A DNA stretch of 64,000 nucleotides from Podocnemis expansa (GCA_007922195.1 ML681967.1:9200594-9264593), one strand, 5' to 3'; counted from the first letter of the stretch, positions 21,895-34,369 are shown. Numbers and translations: made by a program. Notes: generated by a model from the letters alone, not told the origin.

Positions 21895-22035
21895 GCACAG
21901 GAAATTAGAAATGGTGTGGAATCAATTGCCTTTGCATAAATCACATTTTTGGACAACGTCAGTCTAATGATTTTCCTAACAACTCTTGTGCTGATAAAAT
22001 GACCCAACAGGAAAAGCAAGAAAACATAAAGTTCC
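21895..22035. other. AT-rich island, possible conserved non-coding element
   Basis: No repeat signature. It contains homeodomain- and POU-type words (TTTGCATAAATCAC, TCTAATGATTTTCC) and a non-decayed CpG (ACAACGTCAG). Conservation cannot be judged from one sequence. Confidence 0.25.
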
Positions 22036-22599
22036 TGAGATATTGAGCTAAATTTGAATCTAAAAACAATGGCTCTGTCTTGCTTTTGCTCAGCTCAGTG
22101 CGGATTTTACTGCTGACATCTGAGGGAGCAGGATCAGGCCCCCGATGAAGAAGCCGAGAGTCTGAAATGCAGATACATGCCAAGGTAGCCTCATTCTGTG
22201 CTTCAGCACTGCCCACTAGGTGGCAGCAGTAAAGAGGAGAATAAATCACTGGGGTGGCTGAGTGGAGAGACCGGATTTGTTGTTAATCGATGACCAGCAC
22301 AGGGAGGTTGACGGTGCTCCCTTTATTTAGCAGTTCCCCTTCCTCAGGGAAAACTCCTGAGGAAGCAAGCAAGGTCTGTGGGAGCTACCTTATTGTGAAG
22401 GTCCACCAAGGGAGTTCATCAAACCTGCCTGCAGCAGGTGAGTTGTTCCTGGGCACCCTCTTTGCCTGTGTTGGCTAACACTGCAACGCCTCATTTCTCC
22501 TTGGGATTGGAATGGAAGTGCATATGACATCTGTCCAGCCAAAGAAATGCATATAACCCTCACCACTGTTAACAGCCTGGCTTTGCTGATGTTAGAGTG
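22036..22599. other. No gene recognised
   Basis: A possible acceptor (TTCCCCTTCCTCAG, 22,334-22,347) is paired only with a weak donor. Not accepted as an exon. Confidence 0.45.
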
Positions 22600-22708
22600 C
22601 ATATGGAGCACTGAAGACCCATCCTGGAACCAAAGCAGTTGATCTGGACTAGATGATCCCATGAGGTCCCTTCCAACCCTATGAGTTGATTGATTGATTG
22701 ATTGATCT
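22600..22708 (+). mobile_element. CR1 LINE 3' end with (TTGA)n tail
   Basis: CTGGACTAGATGATCCCATG and AGGTCCCTTCCAACCCTATG match the CR1 terminus. They are followed by five to six TTGA units (22,685-22,707), a tail consistent with CR1 tandem ends. Confidence 0.75.
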
Positions 22709-23013
22709 GACCTTTCTTTCCCCACACATATGTAGATAGCACCACAAGTCCTCGCCTGCAGAGCCATCCCATTACTGGGCTAGGCAAAGCTTCAGAACTT
22801 GGGAAATTATCTTCACCTCAGAGATGCAGTGGTGGATTCAGCAGTCAGTTGTCCAAACTATCCGCAGAACTGGCCTGGAAACTTCTCCTGAGGCTGTCCC
22901 TGTTTCCAGGCAGTCCAGAAATACTTTGAGAGCAGCTTCTTTCTCATGGTATTTCAGCACTTCTGGTTCAGATCCAGGCACAGCTTTCCCATACTTAAGA
23001 GCTCTGTAGTTCT
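22709..23013. other. Nothing recognised
   Basis: Unique-looking. Confidence 0.45.
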
Positions 23014-23145
23014 ACACAAACAAGGAATCTTGCAGCACTTTTGAAGACTAACAAATTTATTTATTGCATATATTTGTTAGTCCTTATCAGTACCACAAGA
23101 CTGCTTGTTTGCTTTGTGGAACTAGACTAACAGCTACCCCTCTGT
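23014..23145 (+). mobile_element. Penelope-like fold-back copy
   Basis: Antisense arm ACACAAACAAGGAATCTTGC … AGACTAACAAATTTATTTATT, then sense arm ATATTTGTTAGTCCTTATCA … CACAAGACTGCTTGTTTG … CTAGACTAACAGCTACCCC. Same layout as at 18,888, with a longer loop. Confidence 0.7.
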
Positions 23146-25564
23146 AAATAGTCCCATACAGTCTCTGATTCTCATGGGACAGACCTAATTTTTCCTCCAG
23201 GTGTGTTGTGAGAAACCATTTTCCCCTGTAGCAGAAGGATGGGAAAAGGCAGACATGTTCTGGCCTGAGTCTCTGCTTGGACAGCCCAGACCTCCTGTAT
23301 CACAAGGCAATCCTTTTTCAGGAACATCACAGAACCCTCAGAAGAAGAAAGCCAAGAACATCTGGTTCCCTGGAGAAGAGTCCTTGTTACCTAAAGATGT
23401 ACTTCCTATCACAACAAGAGAACATCTTCCTCCTTCTCAAACTTCACTTCCCTACCAAAGTCTATATATCTAGATTAGTGTTAGCGTGATTTCCAGATGT
23501 GACTAGTGGCACTCTGGGTATGTTACAAAAGTTAAATGATCTTTCTATAGACATATTTTCCTTTCTGCCAACAGAGGTACAGAAAGCTCCCTCTCTGCTG
23601 AAGCATCTGACTACAGGCTTGCAGCTTAACAAGGCAGTTAGTTACCCACATGTTTCCAGTTCTTGGAGGCTGGATGGTTCAGGTCTGATTGGAGCTAATC
23701 ATGACAGAATCAGTGTGGTTCCAGCTGACTTGCATCCTTATCTGTACTGAGCCCCAAAGTTCAGACCCACATCCCTAAGGCAGTGAGCGAGGTTCAGACC
23801 TAGGGTTTGGTTCTTGAGGCTGAATCTTGCAGACCTGGGCCAGCACTGAAGTTCAATCCCTCCCCCTCATTTCACTTCACAGTCTGGTGTTTGGGTACAG
23901 GGTTTTATTTCGGACCCGCCTATGAACATTAGCACTACCCACTCCAGCATCTCAGCAGGTCCCCAAGGCAGAGCAGCAGGTGCAGGTGCTGGGGGAGGGA
24001 GGTAAATGCTGTCTGTATCATCACAGCGGGTTGTGATTAGCATCACCTCCAGCCAGGCTTCCTCTTTTAGATTATGCTGATAGCGTGGGTATGGTTGCTT
24101 TGATTACTGAACTGTCAGAGCGAGACGTCAGGGGCGATGTGGGGGGAATCTGACTGAAGAGAGCTGAAGGTGGCTGTGGAGGAGAGATGTAAACTTGGGC
24201 CAAGTGGAGCTTTGTGAGTCAGGCTGGGATGGGCAGAGGGGCTGCTGCTATGGTAGCTCGCTGAAGCATTTGGGGAAGCGGAGCAAGAAGCAGTTTGGGA
24301 GGAGAGCCCCCAGGGAACAATCTGGCTGTTCTCTTTCATATAGCGTACTAGCTCCACAGGAAAGCATGTCTCAGTCATCTCCCGATAGCTCCCAATGGAT
24401 ACAAGACCCAGCCCACAATTTGCAGCCAGACCAGCCAGTATGCTGCATCCAGCTCATAACCTGCTGCGATGCCCAGTGCCTGTGCTTCCCTGGCTCACAC
24501 TGGCCCTGCTTGCCATCCAAAGCATGAGACCCGCTCAGAACACAAACCTTTCAACATGCCTCCGTGGTGACCCACAGCAACTTCAGACACTCATGGTGAG
24601 CCATGCTCAGAACCCTAAAAAATGCTGAACATCTCCACTGAGCTTCAGCCAAACCCACGTGCTGCCTGCCCATCATGATGCAGGAAAAAAAAACAAACAA
24701 ATGGAGATTAGGCATGCTGGTCACAAGTGGCCATGTCCAGAATCCCACACACAGCAGCATGCAATGCTCCCTGCTGATAACCTGCAGGAATACCCAACAT
24801 CCCCTCGACCTATTCATGGCAGCACCTGACATTAACAAGCAACCTGCAACCCATGCCTGTGCCTGAACACTAACAAGGTTACATGCTGGCACCCAGTAAG
24901 TCCCACCCATAATCTCCACTGAGCAGCACGTCTCACACACCTTGCCATAGCAGGAGGGTGGCTCATAGCAGTGGTGCTGCGGAAGGGGTGAGAACAGAAC
25001 TCATGGAGATTGAAATAACTTGCCAGTTTCAATGACTCGCAGGCAACTGTGCTACTGCTGTCTTGAAGCAACTTCCAGATAAAGCCAGGAATCTCTCAGC
25101 TATATCAGGCTGGGATACGTAGGCTGAGAGGAATCTCACAACTGTCAACACCCCCACCCTGTAAATGACGGAAAAGCAGGGAGTTGGTAAAGAGTTAATG
25201 ATTGGTGACATAGCTCCATGTCTGCTCTTCATACACATTCTATGTTTTGTGGCATGCAGGGCACCACCTGGCAAGCCCCATGAAGATCGTGACTCCATCC
25301 TGCAGCACAGCCACATGCAGACAGTGCTGAGTCTCATTCCCAGCAGGAGGCAGCCATGCCAGAGCTCTCCAGAACAAGTAGGCTCTTATGTTTCTGTGAA
25401 AGACATATATAATACATAAAGGGCTGTGTGAGACTGAGACTTAACGAGGAGCAATCACCCACAATCCCCACACAATCTGTTCACACCACAAACAGCAGCC
25501 CAGTATTTCAAGAACAGGGTTTTCTTTCTCCAAATGTAGCTGACTATGAGGGTGGCTGGCTGGA
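23146..25564. other. No gene recognised
   Basis: Unique-looking. The longest frames are 24,195-24,527 (+) and 24,551-24,940 (-). Neither has a domain or bounding splice signals. An AT-rich patch near 24,030-24,110 (GGGTTGTGATTAGCATCACC … GCTTTGATTACTGAAC) could be regulatory. Confidence 0.5.
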
Positions 25565-25690
25565 AAACTGCTCCAGGCCAGATTCAGATCCCATTACTCA
25601 TGCTGCGTGTTGCCTTTCTCTGCAAGCACTCCCAGTAGAGTGAGGTCCTACTGAATATGAGTGGGGGTATCAGAACCTGGCCCTCAGCAA
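25565..25690. repeat. Ancient interspersed repeat fragment
   Basis: GGCCAGATTCAGATCCCATT at the left and GGGGTATCAGAACCTGGCCC at the right resemble the two ends of a common sauropsid repeat (GGCCAGATTCTGATC … CAGAATCTGGCCC), here as an imperfect inverted pair about 115 bp apart. Confidence 0.4.
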
Positions 25691-26384
25691 ATAAACACGA
25701 GAGATTGCTGGGGTCCCACTCGTACAGCCATAATGCCCATTGCTTGTGAGTGTGGCAGGGGAAGAGTGAGAAGGCACATGAATCCCAAGAGTTTAATGAG
25801 TTTTAGAACCTATTGGTTATTCACCTTTAATTTTGTCCTGGGACCTTGTTATTCATTATTCTCTCTCAAAACATTCCAGCCACCCAATCCAGAGCAGAAA
25901 CAATACTTAGTCAGCAGCACACCACCAAAGACAAACTGCGAATGAGCGAGTCAACTTAATTTGGGAATCCTCAGTGGATACATAGGAAGAGAATGACGAT
26001 TCATTCAGGTCAAGTAAAAAGGGCTAGCTTTGTAGTGCTTGATTCTGGAAAACCATTCATCCAACTCAACAGTTATGACTGTGAGGGAATAGCATAATGA
26101 GGCTGGGGAGTTGGGCACAGACATTACACTCAGTACAGGGCATACTCCAGCTCCACCACTGTGGCTGGCCAATACCGGGTGTGAATCACTGGGTAGGATG
26201 AACTTGGTGTAGCAAAGCTAATCTGGTAGCACTCATCTTCAAGTCTAGCATGGGCATAATAATGATCCCATGAGCCTGAGAAGGGAGAGGAGGGGCTGCA
26301 TTGCTAAAGGTGCCATTCTTTGGCTGAGATGTGAAATGGAGGTCTGCATTTACCTTATGTTGCATGCTGCCATCCCTGAAAGGA
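25691..26384. other. No gene recognised
   Basis: AT-rich part at 25,790-25,890 without repeat signature. Confidence 0.45.
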
Positions 26385-26470
26385 ACTCCAAAGGGCCTTA
26401 ACAAGTCTTAACTGACCCTACAACACCCCTGAAAGGTAGGTATTAGCATGTCCTCTGCACAAAATGGGTA
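26385..26470 (-). repeat. MIR fragment
   Basis: GGGCCTTAACAAGTCTTAAC, CAACACCCCTGAAAGGTAGG, TATTAGCATGTCC follow the reverse-complement MIR tail. Confidence 0.5.
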
Positions 26471-28057
26471 TTCATTCACCCTTTCCTCTTGACACACTAG
26501 CCCCTGTTGTGGGAAAGAGGAACTAGCATTAAGTTGGGAAGAAGGTTGGGCTCATCAGAGGGGTTATGTAGCTCTGGGACTACTGACAGATGTAGGGTAA
26601 TTAAAAAGTTAAATTACCATAAAGTTTAAAGGCAAAGTTAAATTAAAGATCAGTGGGGTAGTACTAGGACTGAAGAGCTACTGTTCAAGCAGGTATGTTT
26701 AGAAAAGTGGTTACGGGTGAGCAGGAGCATGCCACCACCTCTTCACTTCAGCAGCTCTTAACTGGTCTGCTGTGCACCTCCGCAGGTTAAAGGGCCATGC
26801 CTTCTATGAGCTGGGATAGGTTGAGAAGTGCAAATCCTGAGGTTGGGGAGGGCAGAAGAGGCTGTTGGTGTGTCCCCAGTCCAGTCCAGCTCAGCCCATC
26901 TGGCTCATCTCCCCTCTATGGTGAGACATTGCTGAGCTGACAGCATAGCTGGCCATTATAGCTGCACTTCCAAAGTCCGGCACTGCGGCCCAGTCTTGTT
27001 CTAGATTCGCAGTGCAGAAGAGACCAGAGTATAACCCTTGGCAGGTTTTAAGGTAGGAACCCAAGTTTTTAACCCTTCATTGTTTGACTCCTCTTTGGAA
27101 GCTGACCTTGGATTTTAGATGGCTGGTATTTCTCTGTCACTCACAGTGACAGGAAGTCGTGTGAGACTGGGCTGTGCCAGGCAGCATGCTGGTGTTGGTA
27201 GGAAACAGGGAAAAGGAATTTCCTTGACCAGGTGAAATCCAAGCTTTGAAGCAGGGCATGAACTGCTGACACCTCCCACATTCATGTGCCATCTCCCTTT
27301 GTGCAGGGCTGTCCCCGCCTCAGCCAGACACATCTCAGAAGCCCTCCTGGCTGTTTCTCGATGAGTCTCTCACACACATGGCTTCGAATGGGCAGAGCTG
27401 GCAGGAGCTAGATGGATTTTAATTACTCTTATTATTACTATAATCCTTTTTCTTTTAAATGTTCACACAGTTCTCGCAAGAAGCTGAGCTGAGGAAACAT
27501 CTACAAGTTCCAGGTTGACATAGTGCATGTGGCGACTTGAAGCCAGGCCAACTCCCACCCTCAGAACTTGGGAATCTGAGGAGAATGTTGCCTCTGCAGT
27601 CTGCCTCCTTCCCCTCTTCTCCTTTGTCACTGGAGATGGGGGTCTTCAGGTCAGCTCTGCTGGCTGGGATTCAGTGAAAGAGGCAGCATTGCATTACTCT
27701 TGGACTGAGCTTACAAGTCTGTGCCAGCAGACAACTCCTGCATGGCATTAACTAACAGAACAAGCCAGCCACAGAAGAGTGCTGTAACGCCCTGGCTGCC
27801 TAGTTGCAAGCTGGAGAATTGAGATGCTGGATATGGAGGTTACTGGGTACCACCAAGATTGTTTCACACACTCACTTGCACTTCAGTAGCACCTGGTATG
27901 CAAAGAGCCGTTTTCTAGTGGTCTTTGCAAGGAAGAATGGTTCAGCAAAAGGAGTCTCTGCATGTGCAGTTTTTGCTACATCCCTGACTTGTGATCACAT
28001 AACCACCATGTGTTTGATTCTGAAACTTTTTTTTTTTGGCTTTGCCTCAGTGAAAGC
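26471..28057. other. No gene recognised
   Basis: Unique-looking. Short unlinked frames only. Confidence 0.5.
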
Positions 28058-28125
28058 TGAATCATAGATTCACAGAAGCATACAGTCAGAAGGAACCACA
28101 AGACCCTTCTAAACTAATTGTTGTG
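28058..28125 (-). mobile_element. CR1-type 3' end, reverse orientation
   Basis: ATCATAGATTCACAGAAGCA, AGTCAGAAGGAACCACAAGA, CCCTTCTAAACT match the reverse complement of a CR1 terminus (AATCATAGATTCATAGA … AGAAGGGACCA). Confidence 0.6.
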
Positions 28126-29454
28126 TGTGTCTAAAAGGTGTAAAACTGACTCCCACAGTGCCTCCTTCCTTTCCCATCATATGGTCTGCTCACTGGTATT
28201 CTTGAAGGAGGAGGCTGGGAGGGTAAGAAAGGGAGAGGCTTCCTGTGACTTTAGGTGTCCAAAATCATAGGAGACAGTATTCAATCTCATGGCAGGCATT
28301 AAACCACGTCACATTCTGAATGACAACCCAAACAGACAGAGACTGCAAAGGCAGAGATATTTACTGGGTTTTTGACAAACCTGTGTGACCCCACCACATG
28401 TCCATCTCATACCTGTTCCTTGATGTTCTTTGGCCAGGAGCTGTGGATGATGCAACTTCCCTATTGCTCACAGATTTTGGTATGGCATTGTCCTTCCCAT
28501 TCCACTTCAAAAGTCTGTTGAGATGAGGCCACATCCCTCCTCACTTCATGTATGATCGCTAATGCCTCCTTCTAGCACAGAAATTGGTGCTCGTGCCAGA
28601 TTACAAAAGGTGTTCCAATGTAGAGGACTCATCATAACCATCTGGCCCAATGGCCTACACTGCATGGTGGCCCAGTCAAAGACCCATGCTGTTGTGTCTC
28701 CACACTGATAATTCTGCCTCTGTAAATTCACCACAGTTGTCAGTCAAAGGCATTATTCTCCTTCACTGCTGGTAGGCAGTAAAGAAATGTATCATTAAAT
28801 AGCTGTTGTTTTGCACCTCCAAGGGGGGTGGCATCTCAGAGGCAGGCCGAGTGGGATGAAAGCTGCAGCGCAAGATAATCTGATTATTATCACCTCCCTG
28901 TGTCCATCTGGACAAATACTAATGGCCCATAGGAGTACTATGAGTCAGTGCAATGGCGCCTCCTCACCAATTGGAGTGAATCCAAGTGCTATATTGTATG
29001 GCTTCTCCTTTTGCTCATGGAAATCAGAGGTCATCATCAAGTATTAGAGTAAAGCCAAAAAACCAAAGGAGTCAGCACAGCTGCCCCTTTGGAACTTTAT
29101 CAGAGTAATGCTAATTAAAGGCATCCCTTGTACTCCCTTTAACTGCACTCTGCCCTGCTGGTCAGTTCCTGGTACAATGTAGTAAGATCCTTTGGCTAAC
29201 AGCTATGGACTCTGGACTACCACTCCCAGGAGGGATATTTTCTTTCACTGTTCAGACTATTGTATATTGTTATGCCAGTGCTGCTAAGACCTGAACAGGT
29301 GAAAACAAAAGACACATCCACCCCAAAGCACTCCCTTCTTCCCACTCTTTTCCAGCATGACATGAGGGTGTGGATCAGGGCCAGTGGGAGGAGTCTTTTG
29401 GGGTGTCCTCTGGTAGGGCCTGGGGTATGACTAGGACTCAATGTGCTAGCTCAC
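28126..29454. other. No gene recognised
   Basis: Unique-looking. Confidence 0.5.
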
Positions 29455-29720
29455 CAAATGATTGACCTGAATGCCTCACGTTGTACACAAAATCAGCACA
29501 CTTTAATAGGAAATTCAGCAGACGCCTAAGTGTCAGGAAACAAGGCCTTAATTAAGAAGGAATCTGCAGCGTGTTAATGGAAACCTCTCTGCTGCTCAAT
29601 AGATTGACTGACTGTATGTTCTCTGAGACTGGCCAACAACATGCTGCGGGAGGGTCTGTGAAGAAAAGCTCCATTAAATTCTCAAGATCTTTGACACATA
29701 TACAGAAGGTATTAATGACA
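29455..29720. other. Possible conserved non-coding element
   Basis: Repeat-free and AT-rich with several TTAATTAA/TAAT words (GGCCTTAATTAAGAAGG, GCGTGTTAATGG, CTCCATTAAATTCTC) and preserved CpGs. Conservation not testable here. Confidence 0.25.
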
Positions 29721-31224
29721 CCTCAGTAAGATCTCAGTGTCTATTGTAGCCCACATAAAGTAGATGAAAGATAATTTCTGGTACAAGGAAGTTATGAGTG
29801 TGACAGCTTTTTAACTACACAGTGGAGAACAGGAACTGTGCAATGGGACAAAGGAGCAATGATTAAAGTTCTGAGCACAAAGAGCAGAGGGATGGGGATT
29901 AGAACAAATGTGTTGAGTACATCAAAATCATATCAAATGCTAATGTCTGAAATGAAAAGGACCATGCTGGATGGGGAAGGATTAGAAGATGATAAAGGCA
30001 ACATCTCACTGGGCCAGCTAACGAGTGCCCACTCAGGGAAAGAGCAAAGAGCAGTGGCTGGGGAGATAATGCTGGGATTAAAGAACCTCCTCACCTGTCT
30101 GTTTACAGGTGGCAGGGATTCTGCTTGTCACTGCTGGCCAGGTATGTGGGCACAGAGCCTGGATGATGAAGCGAGAGCTGACACTGAGTGAGAAAAGCAC
30201 GGAAAGGTCTCTGCTTGGGATGGTGTGAAGGAGGAGAATTGGGGGGAGCAAAACAAGGTTTGGAGGCTGAGAAGAAGCAGAGGTGAATGTAGATGCTCCA
30301 TGTCCTAAGGGGAGGTAGGAGAACCCAGGCTGCTGGTGTAGGGCTTGGATAGAAATCAGCTTCCTCCCTATGAGCCAGTGTCACCTCACTGCACAGCCTC
30401 AGTGGCTAACCTGGCATGTGGAAATCTTTCTCTCTAGCTACTGGAGCTGCTCCACACCACTGTGTGCAGGCTACTGGATGGAGTAACCTCTGAGGCTGCA
30501 GAGCAATCCCTCTGCAGCGGGGTCTGGATGACCCACCCCACAGTTTGGCCTCAGACTCCACTGCCTCCTCCAGCCCACACAGTCAAGCCCCCAGGAGCTG
30601 GGCTCCAGGTAAAAGGCATGCAAATCTCTCTGAGGGCCCCCTCCTTGAGCAAATCTGTATATGCTGCTGGGGAAGGTGTGTGACTGCACAGCTCAGGGCT
30701 GGATTTGCCCAGGTGTGAAGAAGCCAGAAATACAGTGGGTCTCGAGCTGTGCCAGACTTTTCAGGCCACTCCCTGACCTCTGCTATTGTGACTAAAGACT
30801 GCGCCTGGCCACTTTCCCCATCTCAAGCTTTGCTCAGGCAGAAGGACTGCAGCTGTGGCCTCAAACATCACATACTCCTGCATGCCTCAAAATGTAAGAT
30901 TTTGCTATGCCCCATCGTGGGAGCCAGGAGAGCCTGCCAAATGCAGGCATAGAGAGGCTGGCCTGGAGCATCTCTCAGAAGGAACACTAGAAGAATCCGC
31001 TGGGATGTTCCTGTGGCTGCTGTCTTTCTGAGCCCAGCCAAGGAGGGACTTTGCACTGCTCAGAGTCCCATGGCTGTTTGTTAAAATCAGCTCTTGCTCT
31101 GATTGGCAGCAAACCTGTGAATCCAGGTGAGCAGCTCGCTCTTGTCCTAGTGGACTCAGCAAAGGCACTGGAGGAGGCTGTGCAAGTTGCTATTATGGCT
31201 AAAAGATAGGACTTGGTGCCAGAA
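29721..31224. other. No gene recognised
   Basis: The frame 29,838-30,191 (+, 117 codons) begins at an ATG and is rich in G, K and M, but matches no family known to me and has no splice or promoter context. Confidence 0.45.
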
Positions 31225-31395
31225 AATTTGAAGTCAGAAGTGGCTCTGCCATTGACTCACTAAGTCACTTTCCCCTTCTGTGCCTCAGTTTCCTAGCTGT
31301 AGATCAGGGATGCTCCCTCTTCCCTATCTTTCTGGACATGGCGTGAGGTTAAACCCAGGAATATTTGCAAGGCACTTTCAGCTCCTTAGAATGAG
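31225..31395 (+). repeat. MIR/CORE-SINE
   Basis: GTGGCTCTGCCATTGACTCA, AGTCACTTTCCCCTTCTGTG, CCTCAGTTTCCTAGCTGTAG and GCAAGGCACTTTCAGCTCC follow MIR in sense orientation. Confidence 0.8.
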
Positions 31396-32581
31396 TCTTA
31401 GCAATAACCATCATTAGTGTTATTTCACACACATACATGCTTACTTAAAATACACTGCACATGTAAACAGTTGCTTAGTGACATCTGCATGCCCAATTAC
31501 ACCTGCAGATCATTGACTCACATGTAGAGTGGGAGAGCAATTTAAAACGAGCCCTAGTCTTGCTGCTTAATTTCTTTCCCATGGCTACTTTGGAGAACTC
31601 CATGGGGCAGTATGAACAGCAGCAGCACCTTCCTGTAGAGTCAGCCCCTTATACAGTCCCCAAAGCTTGCTTTGAAGCAGGCTGCTACATGCCTATGACT
31701 GAGCAGTAGCAGATACACTTAACTCCCATGCAAGGGGAAGGCAGATTGGAAGCTAGACATGCTAGCAGCAATTCACTGGGCAGTGGGAGCTCTAGGAAAA
31801 GCCTCACCCCTTGTGAGCCAGAAAGGAGGAAGCTTCTGGACAGGCAGGGCCTGTTTTGGGGTCTTAGGACCTGCTATAGCCTGTGTTGGGCCATTGTCCT
31901 GTGATTTCAGTTTACGTTAAAAAAATTGTTATTGCCCTTTTCTGTTACAACTGGGGAAGCCTAAAACCTCTGGGTGACACTCTCTAGGGGTGGAGGGAAA
32001 GGCTTGCTGCTGCTGTGGACTAGATTAGCTCACCCTGCTTGCACACAGCCTCTGCTCATGCCCTGAATCCCAGCCTGAGCCATGCCCACTACCCTAGTGT
32101 GCCTCTCCTGGGCTCTGCCCATGCCCTCAATCCCAATCCACCACTTCCTTGGCTATCCCACTGCCCCAGCGCTCAGATCCGTGTGTGCATCTCGATTCTA
32201 ACCCAAAGTTTATCCTACTAATGCAAAAAGCCATCCCCTCAACTCTGCCCATGCACCTCCATCCCAGCCCCAGGCATCCCCAAACACGGCCCCATCCCCC
32301 AGATTGACTCACATACCTCCATCCTAACAGGTCAGCTCTCCTTCTGCAGCTCTCCCAATGAATCTCACGCTCTGATCTGCAGCTTTTCTCCTCTTGTCAG
32401 TCCTGGGACTCCACACAGCTTTTCCAAGGTAGCACACTCCTAACCTGCAGCATCCCTTGCTATGGTTAATGAAGGCCGGATGTTTCACATGGTGTACAGG
32501 CCTGGTTTCCACTTACAGTGCTGAGGTCCTGGGTTCATATCAGAGTCCAAAGCCCAGCAAACAGAAATGGAACTCAGCAAG
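31396..32581. other. No gene recognised
   Basis: C-rich patch at 32,090-32,330 with imperfectly repeated 'GCCCATGCCC…AATCCCA' words. Low complexity, no unit periodicity established. Confidence 0.45.
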
Positions 32582-32645
32582 GTCTGTTGGCCTAGGGGTA
32601 AGAGTAACAATTGGGACACAAGCTGTCCCGGGTTCTCTCCCTGGT
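32582..32645 (+). repeat. tRNA-like SINE head
   Basis: TGGCCTAGGGG (32,588) fits a pol III box A, and GGTTCTCTCCC (32,631) resembles box B about 42 bases downstream. The text resembles a tRNA-derived or MIR-type SINE head. No cloverleaf or anticodon arm is preserved, so it is not a tRNA gene. Confidence 0.4.
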
Positions 32646-33289
32646 GATAGATGGATGGTAATAGGGATGTGCTGGATTTTCCATCATTTGCAGACATTAC
32701 ATCAAGATTGGATCTCTTTCTAAAAGATATGCTCCAGCTCACCTGGAAGTTATGGGCTCAATTCGGACCTGAGGGTGGGGTAAATTCAGTGCCCTGTGTT
32801 ATGGCAGAGGTCATACTAGACAGTCCCTTGGCATGCTCAGAGCACACCCTTTGCTCTTTCAGGGCTAAGACTCAAAAGCGAACTCTGCCTATCGTGCCTT
32901 GGTCTTGACATGCAGCATTCTCTGTTATCATACAGCCAGCGACCTCACTCGGTGTTGCCAGCTCAGCTGTCCACTATTAAACCATAACCCCAGCTGTTCT
33001 GGTTTTCCCTGCTTGGCACAAAGGCTGGTTTGATTTTTTTTTACTCTCCAGGCTCAAGTGCCCATTTACTCTTGACATTCTTCAAAGACAGCAGGGGCAG
33101 CTTCAACACACCCTCTTCCCACTTCTGCAGCAGCCCACGGCATAAGCAGTTGCTGACCTGGTCTATTGTCCTGCACATTATGCCCTGTGTGGGCGAGTCT
33201 TCTTTAACGACCCTAAACCAGCTGTAACACTTGCTGTTTGCTCAGCCCCTGTCATAAGTGACTGGCACCTTTCCAAAAAGGATTAAAAG
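32646..33289. other. No gene recognised
   Basis: Unique-looking. Confidence 0.45.
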
Positions 33290-33560
33290 CAGGGAGTGAG
33301 AAACATAAAAGCTTGTGTAATTATGTGCAAAAAACCCCTTAATAATTTATAGAGGGAGAGAGTAAATATCTTTGCGTGTTATTCAAGTGTAACTCATTGT
33401 CCCGTTTGGCTAATACCCAGAGCGCACGCATCACGGGCTTTATCCAGGAGGCTGTTTTGTCTTTAATACCTTTAATAAATTACTGAATTTATAAAGAGGA
33501 AACCAGGTGTCAGGTCACTCCAATAAACATCTCGTTAACTAAAACTAACGAAGGTAGCGA
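33290..33560. other. Best candidate conserved non-coding element
   Basis: Repeat-free and AT-rich with dense TAAT/AATAAA words (CCTTAATAATTTATAG, CCTTTAATAAATTACTG) and an undecayed CpG cluster in otherwise AT-rich DNA (AGAGCGCACGCATCACGGGC). This mix is typical of developmental enhancers in vertebrates. No proof from a single genome. Confidence 0.3.
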
Positions 33561-33671
33561 CTGATGGCTTCCTCCTCTGGCCTTGTTTTCCTCTCCCCTA
33601 TCTGTCATTGCCATCATCCACAGCATGAGAGGGTCCAAAGGTGAAGAATGCAAAGGGGTGGCCAAAATACA

Positions 33672-33925
33672 GGTTCCAGAGGGGATGTCTGGCTAGCTCT
33701 AGCTGGGGCTCTGGCTAAGGGATGGTTGAACTGCAGCATGGGTGTTTGGGCTGGGTCTGCAGTCTGAGCTCTGGGACCCTCCCACCTCATAGGATCCAAA
33801 GCCTGGGTCCCTCCCAAGCCTAAAATTTACACCTCGCTTAAACAACCCATTAGTCTGAGCCCACAAGCCTGAGTCAGCTGGCATGGGCAGCCACAGGACT
33901 CTTAATTGCAGTGCAGACATACCTG
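33672..33925 (-). mobile_element. Non-autonomous DNA transposon
   Basis: The right part (GTCAGCTGGCATGGGCAGCC … TTAATTGCAGTGCAGACATACC) and the middle (GAGCTCTGGGACCCTCCCACC) match a MITE common in turtle genomes (GGTATGTCTACACTGCAATTAA … GCCAGCTGACTCGGGCT … GGACCCTCCC). The left end is eroded. Confidence 0.6.
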
Positions 33926-34089
33926 GAAAGTCTGTGGTTGTGGGAGTTACCACAAACCCCTTAGAGAAGGTGATTTGGCTCCCATTTGAAGACAGGCTTC
34001 CCGAGCCCTCTGAAAGTATCTGTGGAACAACATTCAGGAGATGGCTGAGTGAGGATAATCCTGGATGACTGAGCCAGCCACTAAATCAA

Positions 34090-34165
34090 TGCCGATCACT
34101 GTCGCAGAATTCCTGCATGACCTTGAAAAGTGACGTGCACTTCTCTATCTCAGTTCTGTGTGGAT
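34090..34165 (+). repeat. MIR fragment
   Basis: GCATGACCTTGAAAAGTGAC and ACTTCTCTATCTCAGTTCTG follow the MIR core 'TGTGACCTTGGGCAAGTCACTT … CTGTGCCTCAGTTTCC'. Diverged. Confidence 0.45.
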
Positions 34166-34369
34166 ATGATTCTTCCACACTTCCCAGTTGTGCTGGCAGA
34201 ATGGCTATGCTAATAATTCAGAGATGCTCTGGTACCACAGCAATGGCATCTCAGTACCTTGCAAACAGCAAAGGCAAAGCTACTCACTGAGTTGCTAACA
34301 ATTCCATTCAAACCTCTGTGAGAACGACTCTGCTGAACATGTTCGGGCTCCCCAGCTCTGGCCACTCAG

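Noticed and set aside
32582..32645. Possible tRNA gene
   Set aside because: Box A and a partial box B are present, but no acceptor stem or anticodon arm folds. Treated as a SINE head.
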